A stretch of DNA of 64,000 nucleotides from Sphingomonas palmae (GTDB taxonomy: Bacteria; Pseudomonadota; Alphaproteobacteria; Sphingomonadales; Sphingomonadaceae). The stretch spans positions 17,582 to 81,581 of the forward strand of contig NZ_FNZZ01000007.1 in assembly GCF_900109565.1 (NCBI RefSeq), given 5' to 3'. Position numbers and translations under genes: made by a program. The notes under the pieces were generated by a model. That model made no database searches and was not told the DNA's origin. It saw nothing but the letters and a program-made list of their open reading frames with translations. Within the stretch, counting starts at the first letter, position 1, and each line of letters begins with the position of its first letter. Below are positions 9,230-19,146 of the stretch, one piece after another.

Positions 9230-10117
9230 TCACTCCCACGCCGCGGGATCGATCACCTCGCGCAGGAAGGCGACGAACGCGCGCACCGCGGGCGAGACGA
9301 TCGGCGCGCGCGGGTGTACTGCCCAGATCGCGACATCGCGTGTCCCCTCCCATTCGGGCAGCACGCGCACCAGGCGGCCGCTGCGCAGAGCCTCGCCCAC
9401 GTCCCACAATGATCGGAGCGCAATGCCCACGCCCGACAACGCCAGCTCGCGCACCAGCTCGCTCGAATTGGTTCCGACCCGGCTGGCGTGATCGACGCTC
9501 GCGCGGCGCGTATCCGACACCAGCCGCCACGGCAGCTGCCCCTCGGCAGCGAGCAGCGCGTGCTCGCGCAGGTCCGCAATTCGTGCCGGCGTCCCCGCGC
9601 GCTCCAGGTATGACGGACTGGCGCACAGGACGCGGCGGCTGGCGCCTAGCCGGTGCGCGTCGAGCCCCGCGGGGACCGAGGCTGCGATCCTCACGCCCAC
9701 GTCGATCCCCTCCGCCACCAGATCGCTGAACGAATCTGACAGGTCAAAGGACAGCGTTACCGCGGGATAGGAGGCGAGGAAGCGGTGCAGCTGCGGCGCG
9801 ATGTGGAGCCGGCCGAACGAGGTGGGCGCCGTCACCCGCAGCAACCCTGCGGGCGCCGCCGCCGCGCCGGTCAGGCGTGCCTCGGCCGCCTCTACCGCCG
9901 CGAGGATCGCAACCACGTCGGCGTGGAACTGTTCGCCCGCCGGCGTCAAGGCGAGCCGCCTGGTCGTTCGCTGCACCAGCCGCACGCCCAGCCGCGCCTC
10001 GAGCCGCGCGAGTCGCCGCGACGCCATCGCGGGCGACAGCCGCAGTTCTCGCGCTGCCGCCGCAATGCTGCCTGCGCTCACCAACCGCGCCAACAAGATG
10101 TAATCGGGATCGATCAT
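9230..10117 (-). CDS. LysR-family transcriptional regulator
   Basis: LTTR of 295 aa. The N-terminal winged helix-turn-helix (residues about 1-60: LLARLVSAGSIAAAARELRLSPAMASRRLARLEARLG...) is followed by RTTRRLALTPAG and a two-lobe periplasmic-binding-like effector domain. It is transcribed divergently from glcB with an 88-bp gap. This is the usual layout for an LTTR controlling its neighbour, so glyoxylate or acetate-related control of malate synthase is a reasonable inference. Its effector cannot be read from the sequence. Confidence 0.9.
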   Translation of the reverse strand: MIDPDYILLARLVSAGSIAAAARELRLSPAMASRRLARLEARLGVRLVQRTTRRLALTPAGEQFHADVVAILAAVEAAEARLTGAAAAPAGLLRVTAPTSFGRLHIAPQLHRFLASYPAVTLSFDLSDSFSDLVAEGIDVGVRIAASVPAGLDAHRLGASRRVLCASPSYLERAGTPARIADLREHALLAAEGQLPWRLVSDTRRASVDHASRVGTNSSELVRELALSGVGIALRSLWDVGEALRSGRLVRVLPEWEGTRDVAIWAVHPRAPIVSPAVRAFVAFLREVIDPAAWE

Positions 10118-10124
10118 TCGTGCG

Positions 10125-10145
10125 TTCAGGTATCGACTGCCTCAA
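10125..10145. promoter_or_regulatory. Candidate LysR operator between lysR-type gene and glcB
   Basis: Imperfect inverted repeat TTCAGG - 9 bases - CCTCAA in the divergent promoter region. It has the interrupted-dyad shape and spacing expected of a T-N11-A type LTTR site. This is a positional inference only. Confidence 0.35.
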
Positions 10146-10205
10146 CAGCTATGCCTCTAGTGACAAGGATCATGTGCGACTACAAGCGCGGGCAGGAGAA
10201 ACAAG

Positions 10206-12311
10206 ATGACCGAGCAGATGACCGACCGTGCAGGGCTGTGCGTCGCCGACGCCCTCGCCACCTTCATCGACGAGCGCGCGCTGCCCGGCACCGGCGTCGA
10301 CCGCGACGCCTTCTGGTCGGGCGTCGCTGACATCTTTGCGCGGTTCGCACCCGAGAACCGCGACCTGCTCGCGCGCCGCGACGAGCTGCAACACAAGATA
10401 GACGACTGGTACACCGCCCGAGCCAGCCACCAGATCGACCAAGCCGCGTATCAGGCGTTCCTGCGCGAGATCGGCTACCTCGTTCCCGAACCCGCGCCGT
10501 TCGCGATCGACACGGTGGGCGTCGACGCAGAGGTCGCGAGCACTGCCGGGCCGCAGCTGGTCGTCCCCATCCTCAACGCGCGCTTCCTGCTGAACGCCGC
10601 CAACGCGCGCTGGGGCAGCCTCTACGACGCGCTCTACGGCACCGACGCGCTCGGCTCGCCCAATCCCGGCGGCGCTTACGAAAAGGCACGCGGCGCTCAG
10701 GTGATCGCCTGGGCAAAGGCGTTCCTCGACGATGCGGTGCCGCTCGCCAGCGGATCATGGGCGGAGCTCACCAGCGACCGCATCACACTCGCCGACCCCG
10801 CGCAGTACGTCGGCCACAGTGAGACCGGCCGGCTGTTCCGCCACAACGGGCTCCACGTCGAGGTCGTGTTCGACCCCGCCCACTCGATTGGCCGCGACGA
10901 TCCCGCCGGGATCGCCGACGTGATCCTGGAAAGCGCGGTGACGACGATCTGCGACCTGGAGGATTCGGTCGCCGCGGTCGACGCCGCCGACAAGGTCGCG
11001 GCCTATGCCAACTGGCTCGGGCTGATGCGCGGCGATCTTACCGACACGTTCGAGAAGGGCGGCCGACCGGTCACGCGCCAGCTGAACCCCGACCGCCGCT
11101 ACGCCGCGCCGGATGGAAGCGAGATCGTCCTGCCGGGCCGCAGCCTGCTGTTCGTTCGCAATGTCGGCCACCTGATGACCACGCCCGCGCTGCGGCTGCC
11201 GGACGGCAGCGAGGCCCCCGAGGGTATCCTCGACGCGATCGTCACCAGCCTCGTCGCGCTCCACGATATCCGGGGCGCGCGCCGCAACAGCCGCGCCGGC
11301 AGCATCTATATCGTCAAGCCCAAGATGCACGGCCCCGACGAATGCGCCTTCACCGACCGGCTGTTCGACGCGGTCGAGGACCTGCTCGGCCTCGATCGCC
11401 ACACGATCAAGGTCGGCGTAATGGACGAGGAACGCCGCACCTCCGCCAACCTCGCCGCCTGCATCCACGCGGTGCGCCACCGCATCGTGTTCATCAACAC
11501 CGGCTTCCTCGACCGCACCGGCGACGAGATGCACACCGCGATGCGCGCCGGCCCCATGATCCGCAAGGCCGAGATGAAGGGCGCCGACTGGATCAAGGCG
11601 TACGAGGATCGCAACATACAGATCGGGCTCGCCTGCGGACTGTCGGGTCGCGCGCAGATCGGCAAGGGCATGTGGGCCGCACCCGACATGATGGCGGACA
11701 TGCTGGAACAGAAGGTCGCGCACCCGATGAGCGGGGCCACTACTGCCTGGGTTCCGTCGCCGACCGCCGCGACGCTCCACGCCACGCACTACCACCGCGT
11801 CGACGTATTCCAGCGGCAAGAGGCACGCCGCGCCGAGCCGGTCGCCTCGCTCGACCGCCTGCTGACCGTGCCGCTCGCGGTAGGCCGCAACTGGACGCCC
11901 GAGGAGGTGCGCGAGGAGCTCGACAATAACGCGCAAGGCATTCTCGGCTACGTCGTTCGCTGGATCGACCAGGGTGTGGGCTGTTCCAAGGTGCCCGACA
12001 TTCACGACGTCGGCCTGATGGAGGACCGTGCGACGCTGCGCATCTCCTCGCAGCACATGGCCAACTGGCTGCTTCACGGCGTCGCGACCGCGGACGAGAT
12101 CGACGCCGCGCTCCGGCGCATGGCAGCCAAGGTCGACGCGCAGAACGCGGGCGACCCGGCCTACCGCGCGATGGCCGGGCGCGAGGACGAGAGCATCGCC
12201 TTCCAGGCCGCGCGCGCACTCGTGTTCGACGGCGTCGCGCAACCGAGCGGCTATACCGAGCCGCTGCTCCACGCCGCCCGTCTGCGTGAAAAGGCGCGTG
12301 TGGCAAGCTGA
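10206..12311 (+). CDS. glcB: Malate synthase G
   Basis: Monomeric malate synthase, 701 aa (family about 720). It condenses glyoxylate with acetyl-CoA to malate in the glyoxylate bypass or glycolate use. Recognisable family segments are [43 protein letters not shown] (active-site region) and [15 protein letters not shown]. The start ATG has AGGAG at 10194-10198, seven bases ahead. Divergent transcription from a LysR gene suggests local regulation. No isocitrate lyase gene is present in the window. Confidence 0.95.
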   Translation: MTEQMTDRAGLCVADALATFIDERALPGTGVDRDAFWSGVADIFARFAPENRDLLARRDELQHKIDDWYTARASHQIDQAAYQAFLREIGYLVPEPAPFAIDTVGVDAEVASTAGPQLVVPILNARFLLNAANARWGSLYDALYGTDALGSPNPGGAYEKARGAQVIAWAKAFLDDAVPLASGSWAELTSDRITLADPAQYVGHSETGRLFRHNGLHVEVVFDPAHSIGRDDPAGIADVILESAVTTICDLEDSVAAVDAADKVAAYANWLGLMRGDLTDTFEKGGRPVTRQLNPDRRYAAPDGSEIVLPGRSLLFVRNVGHLMTTPALRLPDGSEAPEGILDAIVTSLVALHDIRGARRNSRAGSIYIVKPKMHGPDECAFTDRLFDAVEDLLGLDRHTIKVGVMDEERRTSANLAACIHAVRHRIVFINTGFLDRTGDEMHTAMRAGPMIRKAEMKGADWIKAYEDRNIQIGLACGLSGRAQIGKGMWAAPDMMADMLEQKVAHPMSGATTAWVPSPTAATLHATHYHRVDVFQRQEARRAEPVASLDRLLTVPLAVGRNWTPEEVREELDNNAQGILGYVVRWIDQGVGCSKVPDIHDVGLMEDRATLRISSQHMANWLLHGVATADEIDAALRRMAAKVDAQNAGDPAYRAMAGREDESIAFQAARALVFDGVAQPSGYTEPLLHAARLREKARVAS

Positions 12312-12346
12312 GGGAACCCACGCGGGCGTTCGCTGGTAGGATGCGC

Positions 12347-12913
12347 ATGGCACAGCAATCCACTCTTCCCAAAGCCGGCGTTCTGGCGGGCGTCGGCGCC
12401 GCCGCGCTCGGCCTCGGCGGCTTCCTCTATCTCCGCGCCAAGCGCCCGCCCGTCATCAACCCGCGCGTGCCCGAGCCCGCGAAGCCGGTCGACTTGGACC
12501 GCTATCTCGGCCGCTGGTACGAGATCGCGCGACACGAATATGTCTTCGAAGAAGGGATGGACGCGGTCACCGCCGATTATTCGCGCCTCGCCGCCGACCG
12601 TATCGGCGTCACCAACGCCGGCACCCGCGGGGGCAAGCGCAAGGTTGCGCGCGCGAAGGGCGTGGTCGTGGACAAGGACACGGGTGCCAAGCTCAAGCTG
12701 TCGTTCTTCGGGCCGCTCTACGTCGGCGACTATTGGGTGCTCGACCACGCCGACGATTACAGCTGGTCGATCGTCGGCGAGCCTGGCGGACGCTACCTAT
12801 GGCTGCTCACGCGCTCACCGCGACCGGGCGACGAGCAGGTCGAGGCGCTGTTCGCGCGCGCGAAGGCGCTCGGCTACGACACCGGCACGCTGCGCCGCAC
12901 GCATCAGCCGTGA
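12347..12913 (+). CDS. Membrane-anchored Blc-type lipocalin
   Basis: A 188-aa lipocalin with an N-terminal hydrophobic segment (GVLAGVGAAALGLGGFLYL) that acts as an anchor or uncleaved signal. The lipocalin signature DLDRYLGRWYEIARHEYVFE and the later VGDYWVLDHADDYSWSIVGEP and YLWLLTR strands match bacterial Blc/apolipoprotein D-like lipocalins. These bind lysophospholipids or fatty acids at the envelope. Two ATGs lie six bases apart (12341 and 12347). The second is preferred because GGTAGG ends six bases before it. No lipobox cysteine was seen, unlike E. coli Blc. Confidence 0.85.
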   Translation: MAQQSTLPKAGVLAGVGAAALGLGGFLYLRAKRPPVINPRVPEPAKPVDLDRYLGRWYEIARHEYVFEEGMDAVTADYSRLAADRIGVTNAGTRGGKRKVARAKGVVVDKDTGAKLKLSFFGPLYVGDYWVLDHADDYSWSIVGEPGGRYLWLLTRSPRPGDEQVEALFARAKALGYDTGTLRRTHQP

Positions 12914-12926
12914 CGATCAGGCCGCG

Positions 12927-12977
12927 GGTGACGTTCACGCGCCGGTGACGTTCACGCGTCGGTGACGATCACGCCGT
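12927..12977. repeat. Three tandem 17-bp repeats at the Rieske gene 3' end
   Basis: Three consecutive copies start at 12927, 12944 and 12961, each beginning GGTGACG and containing TCACGC. The first two differ only near the end and the third carries GATCACG in place of GTTCACG. The third copy and part of the second lie inside the last codons of the minus-strand Rieske gene, and the rest is intergenic. This looks like local tandem duplication of the gene's 3' terminus. Confidence 0.7.
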
Positions 12978-13332
12978 CGTCGACGCGCACCGGCCAGGGT
13001 GTCAGCCGTGCGCCCATACACGGCCCGCCCTCGCAGCGGCCGTCGTCAATCGCGAACACCGCGCCGTGCCACGAACACATGACCCGCGCGCCATCGGGCG
13101 TCAGATAGGCGTCGAGCTCCTGCGCGAGCGGCAGCCCGGCGTGCGGGCAGCGGTCGACGTAGCCGTACACCGCCGCGCCCTGTCGCACGACGAAGCCGTG
13201 GAAGCGCCCGGCGCGCAATTGCAGCACGTAGTTGCGCGCGGTGCCATCGGCGATCTGGTCGAGCGCGCCGAGCTTCACCCCCGGCGGCGTCGCGAACACG
13301 CGCGCGCCGCCATCAGTGTCGGTGTCGCTCAC
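12952..13332 (-). CDS. Rieske [2Fe-2S] ferredoxin-like protein
   Basis: Small (126 aa) soluble Rieske protein with both cluster motifs: CPHAGLP around the middle and CSWHGAVF 40-odd residues later (C-x-H and C-x-x-H). It would carry electrons in the cytoplasm. The start is a GTG at 13332 whose last bases form the hmgA stop (GTGA), so it is translationally coupled to homogentisate dioxygenase. The longer frame to 13368 would run back into hmgA. Coupling with hppD-hmgA suggests a role in aromatic catabolism, but a specific partner cannot be named. Confidence 0.85.
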   Translation of the reverse strand: MSDTDTDGGARVFATPPGVKLGALDQIADGTARNYVLQLRAGRFHGFVVRQGAAVYGYVDRCPHAGLPLAQELDAYLTPDGARVMCSWHGAVFAIDDGRCEGGPCMGARLTPWPVRVDDGVIVTDA

Positions 13333-14630
13333 GAGTCCGGCAGCGTTGCTTTGGGGAAGTCCGCCCACACCGCGTCGTAATCCAGTTGCGCGTGCGCAAG
13401 CGCATAGTCGGTCGGCCGGTACGCCCAGCAGCTTTCCAGCATGAACGCCATCGTACCCTCGATCTTGTGCGGCTTGAGCTCGGCTGCGCTTGCCCCCTGC
13501 CAGCTCGCCACGTCGGGGCCGTGTCCGCTCATGATGTTGTGAAGCGAGATGCCGCCGGGCTGGAACCCTTCGGCCTTGGCGTCATATGCGCCGGTGATCA
13601 GCCCCATCGCCTCCGACATCACGTTGCGGTGGAACCACGGCGGGCGGAACGTCCCCTCCGCCACCATCCAGCGCGGCGGGAAGATGACGAAATCGGCGTT
13701 AGCGCGCCCCGGCACGTCGCTCGGGCTCGTCAGCACGGTGAAGATCGACGGATCGGGGTGGTCGAAACTGACAGTATTGATTGTGTTGAAGCGCGACAGG
13801 TCATAGCGCCACGGCGCCAAATCGCCGTGCCACGCGACAACGTCGAGCGGCGAGTGGTCGAGCGTCGTCGTCCACAGCGACCCCATGAATTTCTGGATCA
13901 CCTCAGTCGGCGCGTCCACGTCCTCGAACCAGGCGACCGGCGTCTCGAAATCGCGCGGGTTGGCAAGACCGTTGGCGCCGATCGGGCCCAGGTCGGGCAG
14001 GCGGAACAGCGCGCCGTGATTCTCCGCCACGTAGCCGCGCGCGGCACCGTCGGGCAGTTTCGCCTTGAACCGCACCCCGCGCGGCACCAACGCGACCTGA
14101 CCCGGCGCGACCTCGACGCGGCCGAGTTCGGTCAGCAGCTCGAGCCGCCCCTGCTCGGGGATGAACAGCAACTCGCCGTCCGCGTCGACGAACACGCGCG
14201 CGTCCATGTCGCGCTTCGCGGCGTAGACGTGCATCGCGACCCCCTCCAGATCGGCGGGGTGCCGGTTGGCGAGCATCGTCGTCATGCCATCGATCAGGTC
14301 GACGCCCTCTCGCTCAGGCATCGCCAACGGATCCCAGCGCAGTCGGTTGGGTGGCAGCGGTGCGTCGGCAGTGCCAGGCGCAAAGCGCTTGGCGCCCTCG
14401 TAGGCCTTGAACGGCGGGTGCTCGGCGGTCGGGCGCATGCGGTAGAGCCACGAGCGGCGATTCTCGTGGCGCGGCGCGGTGAAGGCGGTGCCCGACAGCT
14501 GCTCGGCGTACAGCCCGAAGGCGGGGCGCTGCGGCGAGTTGCGCCCGATCGGCAGCGCGCCGGGGATTGCCTCGGTCGAGACGTGGTTGCCGAAACCGGG
14601 GATGTAGGCGGGGGCGGTGGGGTTGGTCAT
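13329..14630 (-). CDS. hmgA: Homogentisate 1,2-dioxygenase
   Basis: Fe(II) ring-cleaving dioxygenase (433 aa) of the tyrosine/phenylalanine degradation pathway, opening homogentisate to maleylacetoacetate. Hallmarks are the N-terminal [19 protein letters not shown] segment, the [11 protein letters not shown] stretch, and the iron-site region [20 protein letters not shown] with downstream [12 protein letters not shown]. Length agrees with the family (about 430-445). It lies downstream of hppD, the preceding pathway enzyme, and its stop overlaps the start of the Rieske gene. No maleylacetoacetate isomerase or fumarylacetoacetase gene is in the window. Confidence 0.96.
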   Translation of the reverse strand: MTNPTAPAYIPGFGNHVSTEAIPGALPIGRNSPQRPAFGLYAEQLSGTAFTAPRHENRRSWLYRMRPTAEHPPFKAYEGAKRFAPGTADAPLPPNRLRWDPLAMPEREGVDLIDGMTTMLANRHPADLEGVAMHVYAAKRDMDARVFVDADGELLFIPEQGRLELLTELGRVEVAPGQVALVPRGVRFKAKLPDGAARGYVAENHGALFRLPDLGPIGANGLANPRDFETPVAWFEDVDAPTEVIQKFMGSLWTTTLDHSPLDVVAWHGDLAPWRYDLSRFNTINTVSFDHPDPSIFTVLTSPSDVPGRANADFVIFPPRWMVAEGTFRPPWFHRNVMSEAMGLITGAYDAKAEGFQPGGISLHNIMSGHGPDVASWQGASAAELKPHKIEGTMAFMLESCWAYRPTDYALAHAQLDYDAVWADFPKATLPDS

Positions 14631-14770
14631 CCTCGGTCCTTTCGTCTCGTTGTTGCGTGTCGTGTCACGCCCGCCGGCGCGTCAGACGCGGCGAAGCCGC
14701 GCCTTGTGCGCCGGCTTCGTCGCGCTGGCCGGGCTCGCTCGCGCACCTTCGTGCGCGCATCGGTGGATGC

Positions 14771-15823
14771 TTACGCGTCCACCGTTATGACGCCACGCCT
14801 GATCTGATCCAGCTCAATGCTTTCATACAGCGCCTGGAAGTTGCCGTTGCCGAACCCCTCGTTGCCCTTGCGCTGGATGATCTCGAAGAAGATCGGGCCG
14901 ACCATGTTTTCGGTGAAGATCTGCAGCAGCAGGCCTTCCTCGCCGACGTTGCCGTCGATCAGGATACGATTCTTGCGCAGCCGCTCCAAATCCTCGCCGT
15001 GGTTGGGCACGCGCTTGTCGACCAGCTCGTAATAGGTCTCGATCGTGTCCTGCAACTTGACGCCGCGCGCACGCAGCTTCTCGACTGTTCCGTAGATGTC
15101 GTCGGTGGTGAGCGCGAGATGCTGGATGCCTTCGCCGTTGTAATCGCGGATGAACTCCTCGATCTGGCTGTGGTCGTCCTGGCTCTCGTTCAGCGGGATG
15201 CGGATCGCCTTGTCGGGCGCGATCATCGCCTGGCTGAACAGGCCTGTCGCTTTGCCCTTGATGTCGAAATACTTCTGCTCCTCGAAGCCGAAGATCTGGC
15301 CGTAGAACGCCGACCACGTCCGCATCTGGCCGCGCCGCACGTTGTGCGTCAGGTGGTCGAGCACGTCGAGCCCGACGTTGTTCTCCGCGGCCGCCTCGCG
15401 CCAGCCCGCGACCTCGTTCCAATCGGCGAACGGATCATTGTCGACCAGGTACAGCAGCGAACCGCCGATTCCCTCGAGCACCTGCGCGTCCGGCAGCGCG
15501 CTGCCGCTCGCGTCCAGCGCCTTCGCGCCGCGCTCCACCGCTGCGTCGAGCGCCTCGCTCGCGTTCGACACGCGGAACGCCATCGCGTTCGCCGACGGGC
15601 CGTGATCCTTGCGGAACTCCGCCGCTTGGCCCTCTTCCTCACGGTTGATCAGCAGGTTGATGCGGCCTTGGCGATAGAGCGTCACCTGCTTGGTCGGGTG
15701 CGTCGCGGCGGGCACGAAGCCGAGCGCCTCGAACTGCTTCGCCAGCGTGTCAGGCTCGGGCGAAGTGAATTCGCAGAAGGCGAAACCGTCGAGCCCCATC
15801 GGATTGACGTCGATATGGTCCAT
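14771..15823 (-). CDS. hppD: 4-hydroxyphenylpyruvate dioxygenase
   Basis: HPPD (350 aa) converts 4-hydroxyphenylpyruvate to homogentisate. Iron ligands are visible as His157 (DHLTHN), His235 (IQHLAL) and Glu314 (FFEIIQR). The C-terminal gate region RKGNEGFGNGNFQALYE is intact. ATG 15823 has GGAG seven bases ahead. The frame extends seven codons further, but without a better start. About 140 bp separate it from hmgA downstream, and it is divergent from the M48 peptidase gene. Confidence 0.96.
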   Translation of the reverse strand: MDHIDVNPMGLDGFAFCEFTSPEPDTLAKQFEALGFVPAATHPTKQVTLYRQGRINLLINREEEGQAAEFRKDHGPSANAMAFRVSNASEALDAAVERGAKALDASGSALPDAQVLEGIGGSLLYLVDNDPFADWNEVAGWREAAAENNVGLDVLDHLTHNVRRGQMRTWSAFYGQIFGFEEQKYFDIKGKATGLFSQAMIAPDKAIRIPLNESQDDHSQIEEFIRDYNGEGIQHLALTTDDIYGTVEKLRARGVKLQDTIETYYELVDKRVPNHGEDLERLRKNRILIDGNVGEEGLLLQIFTENMVGPIFFEIIQRKGNEGFGNGNFQALYESIELDQIRRGVITVDA

Positions 15824-15925
15824 TGCGCGCTCCACTGGTATCAAGTGAAACTATTCTGGTGCTTGCGGCGCCGTGAGTCAATGCGGGCTGATGACCGGAC
15901 CCGGACGGCTTGGTAGAAGAGCGTC

Positions 15926-16900
15926 ATGTCGCGTCTGCTCCGCCTTCTCCTCCCGCTCGCCCTCCTCGCTGCGGCCGCGCCTGATAGCCGCGCCACCTTC
16001 GAAGCGTTGCGCAGCGAGGACGCGCGGCTCGCGAACGTTGCGTTCCGCCTCTCCACCGCCAACGCCGCTTTGTGCCGTGACCAGCAGCCGGGCACCGGCG
16101 TCGTGCTCCACGCGATCGACCAATATGCCGCGCGCGACGCCGATGCAGCGCGCGACGTGTTCGGCTTTCCCTCAGCCGTAGCAGTCGAGTGGGTCGTGCG
16201 CGGCTCGCCCGCCGCGCGCGCCGGCGTGATGCAGAACGAAGGCGTCGTCGCGATCGCCGGCACCCCGCTCGCCGCGCCGACCGAGGCACGCGACACCAGC
16301 GCGACGCGCGACGCTGCGCTCACCCGCTTGGCCGCGCTGCCGGTACGCGCGCCCGTGCCGCTGACGCTCGCCGATCAGGGCCGCACCCGCCGCGTGTCGA
16401 TCGCGCCCGTGCCGGCGTGCCGCAGCGAGTTCGAGGTCGTCGCCGGACCCAAGCTCGGCGCCTCGTCCGACGGCCACGTCGTGCAGGTCGGCGCGCGGTT
16501 GATGGAAACCTACGGCGACGACGATGTCGCGGTCGTCGTCGCGCACGAACTCGCGCACACCATCCTGCGCCACCGCGCCCGGCTGGAGGCGGCGGGCGTC
16601 AAATGGGGGCTTTTCGGTGAGTTCGGCCGTAACGCGCGGCTGTTCCGCGATACCGAGACGGAGGCCGATGTGCTCGGCGCATTCCTGCTCCGCAACGCCG
16701 GCTGGGACCCGCAGAATGCGGTGCGTTTCTGGCAGGGGCCGGGCAAGAAAGTCGACCCCGGTATGTTCCGCAGCCGCACGCATCCCTCGCCCAAGGAGCG
16801 CGCGCGCATCATCGCGGAAGCGCTGGCGGCGATGCCGGCGAGTGCGCCGGTGCCTTACCTGCCGCCGATCCTAGCGCAGCGCGACGCGGCGCTCGACTGA
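15926..16900 (+). CDS. Secreted M48-family metallopeptidase with PDZ-like segment
   Basis: A 324-aa protein with a cleavable-looking signal peptide (MSRLLRLLLPLALLAAAAP). Residues about 88-160 (VRGSPAARAGVMQNEGVVAIAGTPL ...) resemble a PDZ loop. A zinc protease domain follows with HELAH at 207-211 and the third-ligand region ETEADVLGAFLLRNAG. It probably acts in the periplasm in envelope protein quality control, as other M48/BepA-like proteins do. ATG 15926 has a GAAGAG ribosome binding site. It is convergent with hemA. Confidence 0.85.
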   Translation: MSRLLRLLLPLALLAAAAPDSRATFEALRSEDARLANVAFRLSTANAALCRDQQPGTGVVLHAIDQYAARDADAARDVFGFPSAVAVEWVVRGSPAARAGVMQNEGVVAIAGTPLAAPTEARDTSATRDAALTRLAALPVRAPVPLTLADQGRTRRVSIAPVPACRSEFEVVAGPKLGASSDGHVVQVGARLMETYGDDDVAVVVAHELAHTILRHRARLEAAGVKWGLFGEFGRNARLFRDTETEADVLGAFLLRNAGWDPQNAVRFWQGPGKKVDPGMFRSRTHPSPKERARIIAEALAAMPASAPVPYLPPILAQRDAALD

Positions 16901-16921
16901 GCCGCCGCCCCGCCCAAACGC

Positions 16922-18205
16922 TTACGCCGCCTGACGCAAATCCAGCCGACCCCAGATCTCGACCAAGGCGTCGGTCAGTTCGCGCATCATCGCCTCGCTG
17001 TGCGCCGGGCCAGGCGTGAAGCGCAGCCGCTCGGTCCCGCGCGGCACGGTCGGGTAATTGATCGGCTGCACGTAGACGCCGTATTCGGCCAGCAGGATGT
17101 CGCTGATCTTCTTGGCCTTGACCGGATCGCCGACCATCACCGGCACGATGTGCGTCTCGCCCGTCATCACCGGCAAGCCGGCGTCGGAGAGCATCGCCTT
17201 CAGCGTCGCCGCAGCCGCCTGCTGCCCGTCGCGCTCGACGCTCGACGATTTCAGGTGCCTGACCGAGGCAAGCACGCCCGCGACCAGCACCGGCGACAGG
17301 CTGGTGGTAAAGATGAACCCAGGGGCGTAGCTGCGGATCACGTCGACGATCGTGCGGTCGGCCGCGATGTAGCCGCCCATGACGCCGAACGCCTTGCCCA
17401 GCGTCCCCTCGATGATCGTCAGTCGGTCGGCGACCTCGTCCCGCTCGGAGATGCCGCCGCCGCGCGCGCCGTACATGCCCACCGCGTGGACCTCGTCCAA
17501 ATAGGTCAGCGCGTTGTACTTGTCGGCCAGGTCGCAGATCGCCGCGACGGGCGCGACGTCGCCCTCCATCGAGTACACGCTCTCGAACGCGATCAGCTTC
17601 GGCGCGCCCGCGTCATCGGCGGCGAGCAGTTCTTCCAGATGCGCGAGATCGTTGTGGCGGAACACGCGCTTCTCGCAGCCCGCATTGCGGATGCCAGCAA
17701 TCATCGACGCGTGGTTCAGCTCGTCCGAATAGATGATGCATCCGGGCAGCACCTTGGCCAGCGTCGCCAGCGTCGCCTCATTCGAGACATAGCCGCTGGT
17801 GAACAGCAGCGCCGCTTCCTTGCCGTGCAGGTCGGCGAGCTCGGCCTCCAGATCGACGTGGTAGTGCGTATTGCCGCCGATGTTGCGCGTGCCGCCGCTC
17901 CCGGCGCCGACGTCGTGCAGCGCTTCCTCCATCGCCGCGATCACCTTGGGGTGCTGCCCCATCGCGAGATAGTCGTTGGAGCACCACACCGTGATCGGCT
18001 TCGGGCCATTGTGTCCCGCGAAGCAGCGTGCGTTGGGGAACATGCCCTTGTTGCGCAGGATGTCGATGAAGACGCGGTAGCGACCTTCGGCGTGCAGGCG
18101 GTCGATCGCCTGGGTGAACACGCGCGAATAATCCACCGCCCGTGCGTCAACTGGGCGTGCGTCGACCTGTGTGGCCCGGCGCGCTTCGCTGCTCTCGCTG
18201 ATCAT
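16922..18205 (-). CDS. hemA: 5-aminolevulinate synthase
   Basis: PLP-dependent ALAS (427 aa) condenses glycine with succinyl-CoA, the first step of haem synthesis in alphaproteobacteria. The catalytic lysine is Lys271 in EGTLGKAFG. The family segments [36 protein letters not shown] and RFTPGPAHS are all present. The N terminus carries about 24 residues before the usual DYSRVF start region. A GTG codon there is a possible alternative start, but neither has a strong ribosome binding site. The gene is alone, flanked by convergent genes on its downstream side and murI upstream on the same strand. Confidence 0.95.
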   Translation of the reverse strand: MISESSEARRATQVDARPVDARAVDYSRVFTQAIDRLHAEGRYRVFIDILRNKGMFPNARCFAGHNGPKPITVWCSNDYLAMGQHPKVIAAMEEALHDVGAGSGGTRNIGGNTHYHVDLEAELADLHGKEAALLFTSGYVSNEATLATLAKVLPGCIIYSDELNHASMIAGIRNAGCEKRVFRHNDLAHLEELLAADDAGAPKLIAFESVYSMEGDVAPVAAICDLADKYNALTYLDEVHAVGMYGARGGGISERDEVADRLTIIEGTLGKAFGVMGGYIAADRTIVDVIRSYAPGFIFTTSLSPVLVAGVLASVRHLKSSSVERDGQQAAAATLKAMLSDAGLPVMTGETHIVPVMVGDPVKAKKISDILLAEYGVYVQPINYPTVPRGTERLRFTPGPAHSEAMMRELTDALVEIWGRLDLRQAA

Positions 18206-18254
18206 GCGGGCGACTTAGCCTGCTAACCCACGTTTTTCCAGCGCATTTGGTCGA

Positions 18255-19055
18255 TCACAGTGCCTCAGGATCGGCAAAGCCCTGTACACGCAGGTGGTTG
18301 CCGACGCGCTCTTCTCGCTCGCCCAGCCGCGTGAACACCAGCTGATGCGCGCGCGAGTCGTGCGACCAGCCTTGCCCCTGCGTCAGATACGCCACACGCC
18401 GAGCGATCCCCGGCCCGCCATCGACGAAGGATACACCCGCGAGCGCCGCCGCACGCATCTCGTCCGCCAGCAACGGAAAGTGCGTGCACGCGTTGACGAT
18501 CACGTCGATCCGCTCGCCACCCGGCTGGTCGAACAATCCGGCGAGTTCGCGCGTGACTGCGCCTGGGTCGACCGCCTCACCCGCCAGTTTCGCTTCCGCT
18601 AGTTCGACCAGCGCGGCGGAGCCGTAGCGCAGCACGGTGCAATCGCCCGCGAAGCGCGCGGCGAGATCGTCGACATAGGGTTGCCGCACCGTCGCCTCGG
18701 TGCCCAGCACGCCGATCACGCGCGTGCGCGACGCTTCCGCCGCGGGCTTGATCGCGGGCACCGTGCCAACCACGGCCACGTCGAGCGCGGCACGCACCGC
18801 GGGTAGCGCGATCGTGGACGCAGTGTTGCACGCGATCACGATCAACCGCGGGCGATACCGCTCCGCCAGCCGCCCGAGCAGCGCGGGTACGCGCGCCGCA
18901 ATCTCCGCCTCGCTCTTCGTCCCGTACGGGAAACCGGCCGAATCGGCGGCGTAGACGATGCTCGCCTCGGGCAGCATCGCGCGCGTCGGCGCGACAACGG
19001 AGAGGCCACCCACGCCTGAATCGAAGAACAGGATCGGCCGTGCATCGTCGCTCAT
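18255..19055 (-). CDS. murI: Glutamate racemase
   Basis: Cofactor-independent racemase making D-glutamate for peptidoglycan, 266 aa from the chosen ATG. The two catalytic cysteines are Cys76 (IACNTAS) and Cys190 (VNACTHFPLL). The N-terminal FFDSGVGGLS motif carries the catalytic Asp region. An ATG four codons upstream (19067) is also possible, and neither has a clear Shine-Dalgarno. It is divergent from plsY. Confidence 0.94.
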   Translation of the reverse strand: MSDDARPILFFDSGVGGLSVVAPTRAMLPEASIVYAADSAGFPYGTKSEAEIAARVPALLGRLAERYRPRLIVIACNTASTIALPAVRAALDVAVVGTVPAIKPAAEASRTRVIGVLGTEATVRQPYVDDLAARFAGDCTVLRYGSAALVELAEAKLAGEAVDPGAVTRELAGLFDQPGGERIDVIVNACTHFPLLADEMRAAALAGVSFVDGGPGIARRVAYLTQGQGWSHDSRAHQLVFTRLGEREERVGNHLRVQGFADPEAL

Positions 19056-19089
19056 GGCCGCACACATAGCCTTCGCCGCCTAGTAGATA

Positions 19090-19106
19090 CAGGTGAGTGA
19101 CACCTG
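19090..19106. promoter_or_regulatory. Inverted repeat in the murI/plsY divergent region
   Basis: CAGGTG (19090-19095) and CACCTG (19101-19106) form a 6-bp inverted repeat with a 5-base spacer between the divergent murI and plsY genes. It could be an operator or simply chance symmetry. Nothing in the window identifies a binding protein. Confidence 0.3.
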
Positions 19107-19146
19107 ATTTCGCCCGCGCTAAAACAGGGGCAGAAGGGGAACAGAA

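Noticed and set aside
13386..14807. 473-codon plus-strand frame opposite hmgA
   Set aside because: Antisense shadow produced by high third-position GC in hmgA. The sequence is Arg/Gly/His-rich without any domain, while hmgA on the other strand is certain.
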